This document shows, piece by piece, positions 23,672-30,751 of a DNA stretch of 41,957 nt. The position numbers and the translations under genes are program-made. Below the pieces are notes generated by a model. That model saw only the letters and a program-made list of their open reading frames with translations, was not told the origin of the DNA and ran no database searches. This DNA comes from Bacteroidales bacterium (GTDB lineage: Bacteria; Bacteroidota; Bacteroidia; Bacteroidales; UBA932): positions 1 through 41,957 of the forward strand of contig JAEEVG010000017.1 in the NCBI GenBank assembly GCA_016290835.1, given 5' to 3'. Position 1 is the first letter of the stretch, and every line of letters begins with the position of its first letter.

Positions 23672-24576
23672 TCTTCCGCAAAGGTACTAAAAAGACCGGA
23701 TACCGGGAACATCCGCTTGTAATAAGGTCGCTTGGGATCCTCCACCACCACGCTGGCGCTGATCTCCGGGCATACCGCGAAAAAGCCCAGTACGTGCTTC
23801 CCGCGCAGGTTGGTGGGGGTATTGGCCGGCTGGGGCGAGAAAATCGGGATGGTATTCCCGCTCAGGGTCTGGGCGATCAGGAAGTCATAATAGCCCTTGT
23901 CCAGGGTCCGGGCGCGGAGCGTGATCACGTCCCCGGTCTCGAGATACTTGAAGCAGTCGCCCCAGCGCTTGCGCAGGATCTCGCTCTGCACCAGCGTGGT
24001 GATCGGAAAGCCTTTGACCTCATGGCCGTTGAAATACTTGTCGTCCAGGGTTTCCGTGAACTCGAAAGGATAGAACAACCCATTGACGCCCAGGGTGATG
24101 TGGTAATAGCTCGCCACCTCGTCGTCCTTGCCCCAGAGCGCGAGGGTCCAGAGGCTGTCCAGGCCCATCGCCTCGTTGCCGGCGTAGGCATAGTCGATTG
24201 CGTCGAGCCGGAAACCCCGCTCCGGCATCGTGGCCTCGGCCTCGTACTGCTCGCCGTCCGGGAGCTCGATCCGCAGGCGGTATTCTTCTCCCTGCCGGCA
24301 ATGCCAGCCCGGAGGCGCCGCATAGATTCCGCCGAACGCCTCGCTGAATTCCACCTCATTGACCCGGACCTTCGCCCCGTGCACCGCCGGCACCTCTTCG
24401 TCCTCGAAATACGACACGGTCCGCGACAGGGTCACGACCTGGGTCTCCAGCGGATTGTCCGTCAGCGTGGCATCGACCACCAGGTAATCGTGGTAGTCGG
24501 AGACCGACCTCAGGTCGACCTTCTCGGTGCAGGCGGCCAGCGCAAGCAGGAGGATGAGGGGCAGGCTCTTTCGCAT
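23668..24576 (-). CDS. DUF4249 lipoprotein
   Basis: This protein of 302 residues has a lipoprotein signal (MRKSLPLILLLALAAC). VVDATLTDNPLETQVVTLSRTVSYF and GAKVRVNE are typical of DUF4249, a family nearly always encoded next to a TonB-dependent receptor in Bacteroidota. It is probably the surface partner of the receptor upstream. ATG 24576 is 2 bp after the receptor stop. The long in-frame extension upstream reads through the receptor gene and is not real. Confidence 0.85.
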   Translation of the reverse strand: MRKSLPLILLLALAACTEKVDLRSVSDYHDYLVVDATLTDNPLETQVVTLSRTVSYFEDEEVPAVHGAKVRVNEVEFSEAFGGIYAAPPGWHCRQGEEYRLRIELPDGEQYEAEATMPERGFRLDAIDYAYAGNEAMGLDSLWTLALWGKDDEVASYYHITLGVNGLFYPFEFTETLDDKYFNGHEVKGFPITTLVQSEILRKRWGDCFKYLETGDVITLRARTLDKGYYDFLIAQTLSGNTIPIFSPQPANTPTNLRGKHVLGFFAVCPEISASVVVEDPKRPYYKRMFPVSGLFSTFAEE

Positions 24577-24578
24577 CG

Positions 24579-26915
24579 CTAGAACTGGATATTGTAGGAC
24601 AGGGATGGAATGGCCGTGAAGAGGAAGACTTTGTAGGACTGCCACTTGGCGGCCTGCGCGTCGTAACTGAAAGCAATCGCCCAGGCGTTGTGACGCGCAT
24701 AGACGTTGTAGACCGAGAGGTTCCACTCGCCGCTCCAGCGCTTGCCCTGCACGCGCGCCTTGCTGCGCCAGGTCAGCGAGAGATCCAGGCGGTGGTAGTC
24801 GGGCAGGCGGTCTTCGTTGCGCGAAGCATAGACCGGCACCCAGCGCCCCTTGTAGTTGTAACGTCCCACGGGGTAGGTGGTGGGCGCCCCGCTGTAGAAG
24901 ACCCATTCCGTCGAGGCGGACAGGCGCTCGCTGAAGTCGTAGCTCAACACGAAGTTGACCGCGTGCTCGTGGTTGAGCGGGGAAGGATAGGGCTTGCCGC
25001 CGTTGATCTCGGGGATCTCGTAGCGGGAGCGGGACCAGGTGTAGGCGAGCCAGCCGTTCCAGCGCGCGAAGTCGTATTTGAGCATCAGTTCGACACCCCA
25101 GGCGCGGGCGGTCCCGAAGCGGAGCAGGGACTCCCGGTCGGGGTCGTCGAGCACGATGCCCGGGTTGTCGATGAAGTCCATCGCATTGCGGTTGTGCTTG
25201 TAGAAGCCCTCGAGCGAGAGCTCCAGGGCCTGGCCGGCGAACAGGGCATTCCCGCCGAGGGAGAACTGGTCGCCCACCTGCGGCTCCACGTTGGGCGAAG
25301 CGGTGAACCAGGTGTCCACCGGGCTGCCGCTGATGCTGATCCGTGCCTGCTGGAGGAATTGGTTGGTCCGCGACCAGGCCCCCTTGAGGGAGAGGTCCGG
25401 CAGGATGGACCAGGAGGCGGAAATGCGCGGCTCGAGGGCCTTCCAGCTGCGGATGGCCTCGCCGCGGCGGATCTGCCGCACCCAGCTGAGTGCGTGGGTC
25501 TGGGGATCGAAATAACGCTGTTGGGTGGGCCCGAGGGTGGTGAAATTCGAAAAGCGCAAGCCGTAGCGGACGGTCAGGCGGTCGATCTTCTGCTCGTTCT
25601 GCACATACAGCGAGGGCTGGAAGGCGTAGATCTCCGGCATCCGGATCCGGTTGACCACGGACTCTTCGGTCCGGGGAACCGTCTCGCCCGGGGCGATGCC
25701 CCACCAGGCGAGGTTGAGTCCGGCGCGCACGGTGTTGCGGCTGTCGGCGTACCAGGTCCAGCCAGCCTTGAGCCCCGTCTCGCGAATGCCTTGCTTGTAG
25801 TCGAATTCAGCCTGGGGCATATTCGCACCTATCTTATTGTTGAAGAGCGAGTTGTAGAGGATGAAATCGGCGGTGAGCCGGGGGGAGTGGACGTGGTTCC
25901 AGCGCAGGGACTGGGTGTGGTTGGCGTTGCCGAACACGATGTCGCCGAGCTGGAAATCTTCCATGCTGAAACCGAAGATATCGGAGCCGCTGAAGGCGCT
26001 CAGGTAGAGGCGGTCCTTCTCGCCGACGGTCCAGCTGAGCTTGGCGTTGAGATCGTAGAAGAACATCTTCGTCTCCTCCGGGATCCGGTCTCCCAACAGG
26101 GGGAAGAAGAGGTCGAGGTAGGTCCGGCGTCCGGCGAGCATGAAGGAGAGTTTCTCCGGGACGATGGGCCCCTCGACGAAGACCTTGGAGGTGATCAGGC
26201 CGATGGAGGCGTTGCCGCCGAAGCGGTGCTTGTTGCCGTCTTTGGTGGTGATGTCCAGCACGGAGGCCACGCGCCCGCCGTACTGGGCGGGGAAGTCCCC
26301 CTTGTACAGATCGGCGCCGCGGATGGCGTCGCCGTTGAACATTGACAGGAAGCCCAGGAAATGGCCGCAGTTGTAGATCGGGGCGCCGTCCATCAGGATG
26401 AGGTTCTGGTCCACGCCGCCGCCGCGCACGCTGAAGCCGGTGGCGCCCTCGCTGGGCGTCTGCACACCCGGCATCATCTGGATCACGCGGATGATGTCCG
26501 CTTCGCCCATCAGGGTCGGGAGGCGCTGGACCAGGGCGGCGTCCACGCGTTCCATGCCCATCTGCGGGAGGACCAGGTCCTGGCGCTTGGAGCGGGACAG
26601 GATGGTGGCGGCCTCGAGCTCCTGGCGGGAGGCTTTGAGCTGGAAGTCCTGCCGGGCGGAGCGGCTCAGATCGAGGCTGACGACCTCGTCTTCATAGCCG
26701 AAATAGGAGCAGGTCACGCGGTGCTGTCCGGCGGGTACGCTCAGCGAATAGAAGCCCGTCCCGTCGGAGACGGCCGCCGTCTTGCGGTCCTCCAGGAAGA
26801 CCACCGCCTGCACCATCGGCTCCCCGCTCTCCGCCTCCAGCACATAGCCCGACAGCACGGTCCTGCGGCCCTGCGCGTTCCCGGGAAGGGCCGCACAAAG
26901 CAACAAAACGGTCAA
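24579..26915 (-). CDS. TonB-dependent receptor with carboxypeptidase-like regulatory domain; start codon non-canonical
   Basis: This outer-membrane transporter of about 780 residues has an N-terminal domain (LSGYVLEAESGEPMVQAVVFLED), a plug (DIIRVIQMMPGVQTPSEGATGFSVRGGGVDQNLILMDGAPIYN) and a barrel ending in SLSYNIQF. No ATG or GTG lies in frame near the signal peptide. TTG 26915 is the first usual start and gives MTVLLLCAALPGNAQ without a positive charge. Seven to eleven codons upstream the frame encodes RHYLLR, a good n-region, preceded by an ATC codon (26946-26948) and a TAA (26952-26954). The true start may be ATC 26948 or a CTG between. It is followed by DUF4249 and DUF5686. The ligand is unknown. 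Confidence 0.88.
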   Translation of the reverse strand: MTVLLLCAALPGNAQGRRTVLSGYVLEAESGEPMVQAVVFLEDRKTAAVSDGTGFYSLSVPAGQHRVTCSYFGYEDEVVSLDLSRSARQDFQLKASRQELEAATILSRSKRQDLVLPQMGMERVDAALVQRLPTLMGEADIIRVIQMMPGVQTPSEGATGFSVRGGGVDQNLILMDGAPIYNCGHFLGFLSMFNGDAIRGADLYKGDFPAQYGGRVASVLDITTKDGNKHRFGGNASIGLITSKVFVEGPIVPEKLSFMLAGRRTYLDLFFPLLGDRIPEETKMFFYDLNAKLSWTVGEKDRLYLSAFSGSDIFGFSMEDFQLGDIVFGNANHTQSLRWNHVHSPRLTADFILYNSLFNNKIGANMPQAEFDYKQGIRETGLKAGWTWYADSRNTVRAGLNLAWWGIAPGETVPRTEESVVNRIRMPEIYAFQPSLYVQNEQKIDRLTVRYGLRFSNFTTLGPTQQRYFDPQTHALSWVRQIRRGEAIRSWKALEPRISASWSILPDLSLKGAWSRTNQFLQQARISISGSPVDTWFTASPNVEPQVGDQFSLGGNALFAGQALELSLEGFYKHNRNAMDFIDNPGIVLDDPDRESLLRFGTARAWGVELMLKYDFARWNGWLAYTWSRSRYEIPEINGGKPYPSPLNHEHAVNFVLSYDFSERLSASTEWVFYSGAPTTYPVGRYNYKGRWVPVYASRNEDRLPDYHRLDLSLTWRSKARVQGKRWSGEWNLSVYNVYARHNAWAIAFSYDAQAAKWQSYKVFLFTAIPSLSYNIQF

Positions 26916-26973
26916 CAGGACCGTCAGACGAAGAAGGTAGTGTCTGATTGCTTAACTCGGATTACCAGCAGTT

Positions 26974-27005
26974 AGCCCGGCCCGTTTCGGGAAGGGCTCT
27001 TTTTT
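26974..27005 (+). terminator. orphan plus-strand intrinsic terminator / 5' UTR hairpin of the TonB receptor
   Basis: AGCCC-gg-CCCG-ttt-CGGG-aa-GGGCT is followed by CTTTTTT on the plus strand, a strong terminator with no plus-strand gene upstream. On the minus strand the same hairpin lies in the 5' UTR of the receptor, between its promoter (27013-27021) and the coding start. Confidence 0.7.
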
Positions 27006-27012
27006 ACAATGC

Positions 27013-27021
27013 GCAAAAATA
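27013..27021 (-). promoter_or_regulatory. Bacteroidota -7 promoter element for the TonB receptor operon
   Basis: The minus strand reads TATTTTTGC. It gives a 5' UTR of about 60-90 nt with the hairpin at 26974-26998 and a second stem TAACT/AGTTA. Confidence 0.65.
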
Positions 27022-27055
27022 GCGATTTCTTGATGGAAATACAAGGATTCTTTCC

Positions 27056-27064
27056 TACCTTTGC
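27056..27064 (+). promoter_or_regulatory. Bacteroidota -7 promoter element for the EamA gene
   Basis: TACCTTTGC ends 6 bp before the ATG at 27071, again the leaderless spacing. Confidence 0.75.
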
Positions 27065-27070
27065 CGCCCG

Positions 27071-27949
27071 ATGAAAAACACCAAAACCCGTACCCTGCTC
27101 CTTCTGCACCTCGCCGTTTTCCTGGCGGGATGGACCGGCGTTTTCGGCCGCCTGATCTCCCTGGACGGCCTGCCGCTTGTCTGGTACCGGGTCCTGGTCT
27201 CCCTGCCTGCGATGCTGGCGGTGCTCGCCCTGACCGGGCGGCTGCACCGCAGTGCGCGCGCTTCCGCGTTGCGCTGCGGCGCCCTGGGCATCCTGCTCGC
27301 CCTGCACTGGGTGTGCTTCTACGAGAGCATCCAGGCCTCCAACGTCTCGGTGGGCGTGGCCTGCATCGCCACCACCTGCTTTTTCTCCTCGCTCTTCGAG
27401 CCGCTCCTGACGGGGCGCCGGATCCAGTGGGTGGAGTTGCTGATCAGTTTCATCGCCATTGCGGGTATCCTGCTGATATTCAGCCTGGACGTGCGCTACC
27501 GAACGGGCATCCTCTGGGGGCTCGGCGCCGCGGCCGTCTATTCCGTCTTCTCCATCCTGAATGTCCAGGCCGGGGTGAAGACCCGGGAGGACAGCCCCAC
27601 GATGCTGCTCTGGGAGCTCGTCGGGAGCGTGGTCTTCCTCTCGCTGCTCGTACCGCTCGTCTCCCTGCTGCGGGGCGAGGCCATCCCGCTGCCCGCGCGG
27701 GGCGATATCTGGGGCCTCCTGGTCCTAGGCTCCGTGCTCACCATCGTTCCCTTCCTGCTGCAGATCCACGCCCTGCGCCACCTGTCGGCCTTCACCGTCA
27801 ACGTGGCCTACAACCTCGAGCCGGTCTACAGCATCATCTTCGCCGCGATTCTCTTCGGGGAGACGCGCGAAGTGGGCCCCTCCTTCTGGATGGGCCTCTC
27901 GCTGATCGTCCTGTCGGTGTGGTTGCAGACCCGGCGGGTGCGCCGCTAG
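27071..27949 (+). CDS. EamA/DMT family transporter
   Basis: This inner-membrane protein of 292 residues has ten predicted helices in two EamA repeats. The first repeat includes WYRVLVSLPAMLAVL and GILLALHWVCFYESIQASNVSVGVA. The second includes ILWGLGAAAVYSVFSILN and FTVNVAYNLEPVYSIIFAAILFGE, the classic end of the second repeat. Members export amino acids or other metabolites by the drug/metabolite transporter mechanism; the substrate here is not identifiable. The stop overlaps the convergent glycosidase gene by 4 bp. The start is fixed by the promoter 6 bp upstream. Confidence 0.9.
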   Translation: MKNTKTRTLLLLHLAVFLAGWTGVFGRLISLDGLPLVWYRVLVSLPAMLAVLALTGRLHRSARASALRCGALGILLALHWVCFYESIQASNVSVGVACIATTCFFSSLFEPLLTGRRIQWVELLISFIAIAGILLIFSLDVRYRTGILWGLGAAAVYSVFSILNVQAGVKTREDSPTMLLWELVGSVVFLSLLVPLVSLLRGEAIPLPARGDIWGLLVLGSVLTIVPFLLQIHALRHLSAFTVNVAYNLEPVYSIIFAAILFGETREVGPSFWMGLSLIVLSVWLQTRRVRR

Positions 27950-29031
27950 ATCCTTTTTTTCGATAATTGCGCACGCAGCGCAAAGAGACGGCGCAGGCTC
28001 TGCTCGATGCGTCCTTCGGAGAGGCGTCCGCTCTCCACGGCCGCGAGGACCCCTTCGAAAGCCTCGCAATAGTTCAGCGGGCAGAGCAGACAGTCCGCTC
28101 CGGCTTCCAGGGCCCGCACGGCCGCCTCGCCGCTGCCCCAGACTTGCGTGATGGCGCCCATCTCCAGGGCGTCGGTGATGATGACCCCCCGGAAACCCAT
28201 CTCCCCGCGTAGTTTCTCCTCCAGGATGACGGGGGAGAGGGTGGCGGGCAGTTCGGAGCGGGTCACCGCGGGCGCGGCGATGTGGGCGGCCATCACCAGC
28301 GGCGCGCCGGCTTCGATGCCCGCCCGGAAGGGGAGCATCTCGCACCCGGCGATTTCCGCCCAGTCTTTTGGGGTGAAGGCATAGCCCAGGTGGGTGTCGG
28401 AGAGGGTGTCCCCGTGGCCGGGGAAATGCTTGAGGCAGCCGGCGACGCCCGCTTCGGCGAGGCCCTGCAGGAAGGCGCAGACCATCGTGGCGGCCACGGC
28501 CGGGTCGTCGCTGAACGCGCGCTTGCCGATGATGATGTTGCGGGGGTTGGTGTTGACATCCGCCACGGGGGCGAAATCGATGTCGAAGCCATAGCGGGCG
28601 AGGTAGCCGCCGATGGCGCGGGCCGCCTCGCGGACGGCTTCGGGGCCTGCCGCCGCCAGGGCTGCGGCACTCTCATAGCGGGGCACGTCGAACGCGGGAT
28701 TGCCCGCGAGGCGGCTCACACGTCCGCCCTCTTCGTCGATGCACAGCAGCGGTGCGCCGTCCAGGCTGCGCAGCGCTGCGACGAACTGCCGCAACTGCCC
28801 GGGATCCGCAATGTTATGCCCGTAGAGCAGCACCCCGCCCGGGGGAAAGCGATTCGCGCGCCCGCGCATCCCCTCGCTCACCGCCTGCAGGCGGTAGGGG
28901 GGAAGCTCTGCATCGGAGGCATAGCGGATCTGCGGCTCCAGCGACTCCGGCCGCACGATGAACAACTGTCCCACCTTCTGCCGGAGAGACAGCCGCCCCA
29001 CAGCTTCATCAATCAAAGTCATCGATTCCAT
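27946..29031 (-). CDS. glycoside hydrolase family 3 protein (NagZ-like beta-N-acetylhexosaminidase)
   Basis: This single-domain GH3 enzyme has 361 residues. CIDEEGGRVSRL, ADVNTNPRNIIIGKRAFSDDP and CLKHFPGHGDTLSDTH are the NagZ-type motifs. The KHFPGHG-x-x-x-x-D/H segment carries the catalytic His-Asp dyad typical of this group, and IITDALEMGAI holds the Asp nucleophile. The likely role is removal of N-acetylglucosamine from peptidoglycan fragments. There is no signal peptide, so it is cytoplasmic. ATG 29031 lies 5 bp after the promoter element. ATG 29022 (358 residues) is the alternative. Confidence 0.88.
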   Translation of the reverse strand: MESMTLIDEAVGRLSLRQKVGQLFIVRPESLEPQIRYASDAELPPYRLQAVSEGMRGRANRFPPGGVLLYGHNIADPGQLRQFVAALRSLDGAPLLCIDEEGGRVSRLAGNPAFDVPRYESAAALAAAGPEAVREAARAIGGYLARYGFDIDFAPVADVNTNPRNIIIGKRAFSDDPAVAATMVCAFLQGLAEAGVAGCLKHFPGHGDTLSDTHLGYAFTPKDWAEIAGCEMLPFRAGIEAGAPLVMAAHIAAPAVTRSELPATLSPVILEEKLRGEMGFRGVIITDALEMGAITQVWGSGEAAVRALEAGADCLLCPLNYCEAFEGVLAAVESGRLSEGRIEQSLRRLFALRAQLSKKRI

Positions 29032-29036
29032 CTCCC

Positions 29037-29044
29037 CAAAGATA
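29037..29044 (-). promoter_or_regulatory. Bacteroidota -7 promoter element for the GH3 gene
   Basis: The minus strand reads TATCTTTG, 5 bp before ATG 29031. The upstream side is the G-rich tract at 29050-29210. Confidence 0.7.
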
Positions 29045-29119
29045 ACACTTTTCCTCGGAACCCGCACCCCCGGCACCACCCAACCCTCGTCCAACCCTTC
29101 AACTTCACCCCGGCCTCAG

Positions 29120-29141
29120 CCCCCTGGTCCCACCCAACCCC
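29120..29141 (-). other. G-quadruplex motif in a strand-asymmetric tract
   Basis: On the minus strand the order is GGGG-TT-GGG-T-GGG-ACCA-GGGGG, four G-runs with short loops. It lies in a 160-bp intergenic stretch (about 29050-29210) that is almost free of G on the plus strand, and about 76 bp upstream of the GH3 promoter. A 10-bp tandem repeat, CATTGGCCCC, occurs at its end (about 29192-29210). Confidence 0.6.
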
Positions 29142-29210
29142 ACTCCTGGGCCTTGCAACCACCCCGTTTCCTCTCCGCCGCCCCACTCCTCCATTGGCCC
29201 CATTGGCCCC

Positions 29211-29244
29211 GTTCCCAGCAACTGATTGATACTGAGCTAGAACT
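29211..29244 (+). repeat. left inverted repeat of the RAYT segment
   Basis: Starts GTTCCCAGCAACTGATTGAT. It differs from the reverse complement of 30718-30751 at three positions. A related arm, TTGCTTGGAAC, recurs in reverse at 29305-29315. Confidence 0.85.
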
Positions 29245-29283
29245 GAAAACCCGGGTATCGTTTTTATATACCCGGGTTTTCAG
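29243..29283. repeat. REP-like perfect hairpin
   Basis: A 16-bp perfect stem (CTGAAAACCCGGGTAT / ATACCCGGGTTTTCAG) has a 9-nt loop, CGTTTTTAT. It is nested in the larger palindrome 29211-29315 with outer arms GTTCC(C/A)AGCAA / TTGCTTGGAAC. It could be the substrate of the nearby Y1 transposase and may also act as a transcription barrier. Confidence 0.8.
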
Positions 29284-29321
29284 AATGAATTGATTATCAG
29301 GAAATTGCTTGGAACGGAAAA

Positions 29322-29711
29322 CTAGACTCGAGGTGTCATTTTGCGCCCTTTCGACTGTCCCAGGGACTCCGCCCAGTTCTCCGGATAGACCGAGAGGTAG
29401 GGGCGGTCGGGATGCGTCCGTTTGAAGATGGCCGCCCAGATCAGCGAGGGCAGACCGACGAAAGGCAGATAGAGCGGCCCCAGAATCAGGGACTGCAGCG
29501 AGTGGCCGTATTCGTGGTAGCAGATCAGCTCGCTGTCGACGAAAAGAAAGAGCCCCAGGGAAATCCCGCCTGCAAGCGGCCAGCGCGTGGCGATGGCTTC
29601 GCGGTAGCGGAAATGCCGTGACCGGAAGAAGATCACGAAAAGGACGGCGCCGACAAGTGTCTGGGGCAGACCCCAGGTGCATTGCAAGAGCAGGTAGAGG
29701 AATCGTTTCAT
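29322..29711 (-). CDS. small membrane protein with HEYGH motif
   Basis: This protein of 129 residues has membrane segments at about 4-30 and 44-60 and a hydrophobic stretch at 73-96. CYHEYGHSLQS (65-75) contains a perfect HExxH zinc motif (His66, Glu67, His70), followed by LILGPLYLPFVGLPSLIWA, and NWAESLG near the end. The combination HEYGH-x-x-QS-x-x-LGPLYL recurs, from memory, in small uncharacterised proteins of Firmicutes and Bacteroidota. A site-2-like or other membrane protease is possible, but a third zinc ligand is not obvious. It has its own promoter 8 bp upstream, lies directly downstream of the transposase gene, and ends 6 bp from the REP-like unit. Confidence 0.7.
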   Translation of the reverse strand: MKRFLYLLLQCTWGLPQTLVGAVLFVIFFRSRHFRYREAIATRWPLAGGISLGLFLFVDSELICYHEYGHSLQSLILGPLYLPFVGLPSLIWAAIFKRTHPDRPYLSVYPENWAESLGQSKGRKMTPRV

Positions 29712-29719
29712 GACAACTA

Positions 29720-29727
29720 CAAAGATA
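29720..29727 (-). promoter_or_regulatory. Bacteroidota -7 promoter element for the HEYGH gene
   Basis: The minus strand reads TATCTTTG, between the transposase stop and the ATG at 29711 (8 bp). Confidence 0.65.
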
Positions 29728-29729
29728 CG

Positions 29730-30641
29730 TTATTTCTCCAAATGGAGGAACTTCTGGATATGGCGGGAGGTGGCGCTGGTCTCTGCGCGAAATCTCCGGA
29801 TCCACTTCTGCTGTGCCTGCTCATCCAGACGCAGCAAAGCCCACCCGTCGAACAAGCGGCCCTGTGCGGCAACCCGGATCATTTCCCGGAAAGGGACATC
29901 AGAATTGGCATCAAACTCCTCCCCGATATCGAACTCCTGGCCGCTGGTCTCCTCCGTCGTCCGCAACATCCTGTCGTATCCTCCATAGAGGGCGATGGCT
30001 GCTTCGTAGTTGATAAAGCGGTATTGCTGAATGACATAGTCCGTCAATTGCTCCTGTTCCTCCCGGGAAAGTTTCCGGAACAGCGTCCGCAGCAGCACAG
30101 GTCGGAGGTATCTCCCGGCGCGGGCTTCCGCATCAACCAGCTGGCAGGCATCGCGCATTGCGTGAGAAGCATAACGTTTGACCAGGGGCGCCGAGAAAGG
30201 ATGGGGGTCATCATAATAGGCCAGGAAAGTCCACCGGTCCTCGACTGCCTTGGAGCAAAGCCGTTTCTCCACCGGATTGTTGAATAGATAGATCAAACTG
30301 GAACGCTGCCGCTTGTCCGTGGTTTGCGGGGCACTCCCGAATGGGGTCTTGAAGACAGGTCCCTGGCTCCCGCGATCTTGGTTGATCAACTTCGAGAAGG
30401 TCCGCAACAACTGATTCATGAACAGGCGGAATTGAGCCAGGTCTTCAGCTCTCACCATCAAATGAACGTGGGTGAACATGATGCTGATCCCGATGATGTC
30501 GACTTTGTAGCGGCTGGCCAAAACCGAAATAGTCGTGTAGAAAGAAAGGCGGTCGCTGATGCGATAGAACAGGACCCCTCCGTCCCGTGTGATGAAATAC
30601 ACATGGTGCAGGGCACCGGCAGAGAATCTTCGTTTTTCCAT
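29730..30641 (-). CDS. RAYT-like Y1 (HUH) transposase
   Basis: This protein of 303 residues starts MEKRRFSAGALHHVYFITRD. The HUH motif is His58-Val-His60 (FTHVHLMV). The catalytic tyrosine is most likely Tyr118 in YLFNNPVEK, matching the Y-x-x-x-NP pattern of REP-associated tyrosine transposases. A C-terminal extension of about 150 residues contains a helical region (LFRKLSREEQEQLTDYVIQQYR). The protein is longer than IS200 TnpA and no tnpB is present. It should cut and join single-stranded DNA at hairpin repeats. The gene appears intact and has its own promoter. Related proteins in Bacteroidales are often annotated simply as transposase. Confidence 0.82.
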   Translation of the reverse strand: MEKRRFSAGALHHVYFITRDGGVLFYRISDRLSFYTTISVLASRYKVDIIGISIMFTHVHLMVRAEDLAQFRLFMNQLLRTFSKLINQDRGSQGPVFKTPFGSAPQTTDKRQRSSLIYLFNNPVEKRLCSKAVEDRWTFLAYYDDPHPFSAPLVKRYASHAMRDACQLVDAEARAGRYLRPVLLRTLFRKLSREEQEQLTDYVIQQYRFINYEAAIALYGGYDRMLRTTEETSGQEFDIGEEFDANSDVPFREMIRVAAQGRLFDGWALLRLDEQAQQKWIRRFRAETSATSRHIQKFLHLEK

Positions 30642-30663
30642 AATCCTAGTTTTTGGTCAAAAA

Positions 30664-30671
30664 CAAAGATA
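30664..30671 (-). promoter_or_regulatory. Bacteroidota -7 promoter element for the RAYT gene
   Basis: The minus strand reads TATCTTTG, 22 bp before the ATG, inside the element, so the transposase does not depend on outside transcription. Confidence 0.65.
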
Positions 30672-30689
30672 TGGATTATCCTCCGGACG

Positions 30690-30708
30690 CGCAAGTCCAT
30701 TTTTTGCG
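30690..30708. repeat. short hairpin inside the right end of the RAYT segment
   Basis: CGCAA / TTGCG with a 9-nt loop lies 9 bp inside the 34-bp repeat. The loop size equals that of the left hairpin, although the stem sequence differs. Confidence 0.45.
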
Positions 30709-30717
30709 TGCCAAGTA

Positions 30718-30751
30718 AGTTCTCGCTCAGTATCAATTAGTTGCTTGGAAC
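30718..30751 (-). repeat. right inverted repeat of the RAYT segment, overlapping the pnuT 3' end
   Basis: On the minus strand it begins GTTCCAAGCAACTAATTGAT. The first five codons read in the pnuT frame as V-P-S-N-stop. It matches 29211-29244 at 31 of 34 positions. Confidence 0.85.

Larger units (their letters stand above)
29211..30751. mobile_element. segment bounded by 34-bp inverted repeats, with a RAYT-like transposase and a HExxH membrane protein
   Basis: The ends at 29211-29244 and 30718-30751 are inverted copies with 31 of 34 positions equal. Inside lie a complete HUH/Y1 transposase gene and a small membrane protein gene, both on the minus strand with their own promoters. The left end also forms a larger palindromic unit (29211-29315). 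The layout resembles RAYT genes flanked by REP sequences rather than a classic IS. No target duplication is evident. Confidence 0.65.

Noticed and set aside
29243-29283. Perfect hairpin taken as an ordinary terminator for the HEYGH gene
   Set aside because: There is no U-tract on the minus strand after it, and it is nested in a larger palindrome whose outer arm is repeated at the other end of the RAYT segment, so a REP-like role fits better.
29730-30641. IS200/IS605-type insertion sequence
   Set aside because: The protein is much longer than TnpA of IS200, tnpB is absent, and the flanks are inverted repeats with palindromes, which fits a RAYT locus better.
29211-30751. CRISPR array or phage attachment site suspected from the repeats
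   Set aside because: Only two full copies exist, in inverted orientation, with genes between. There are no regular spacers, no integrase and no tRNA target.
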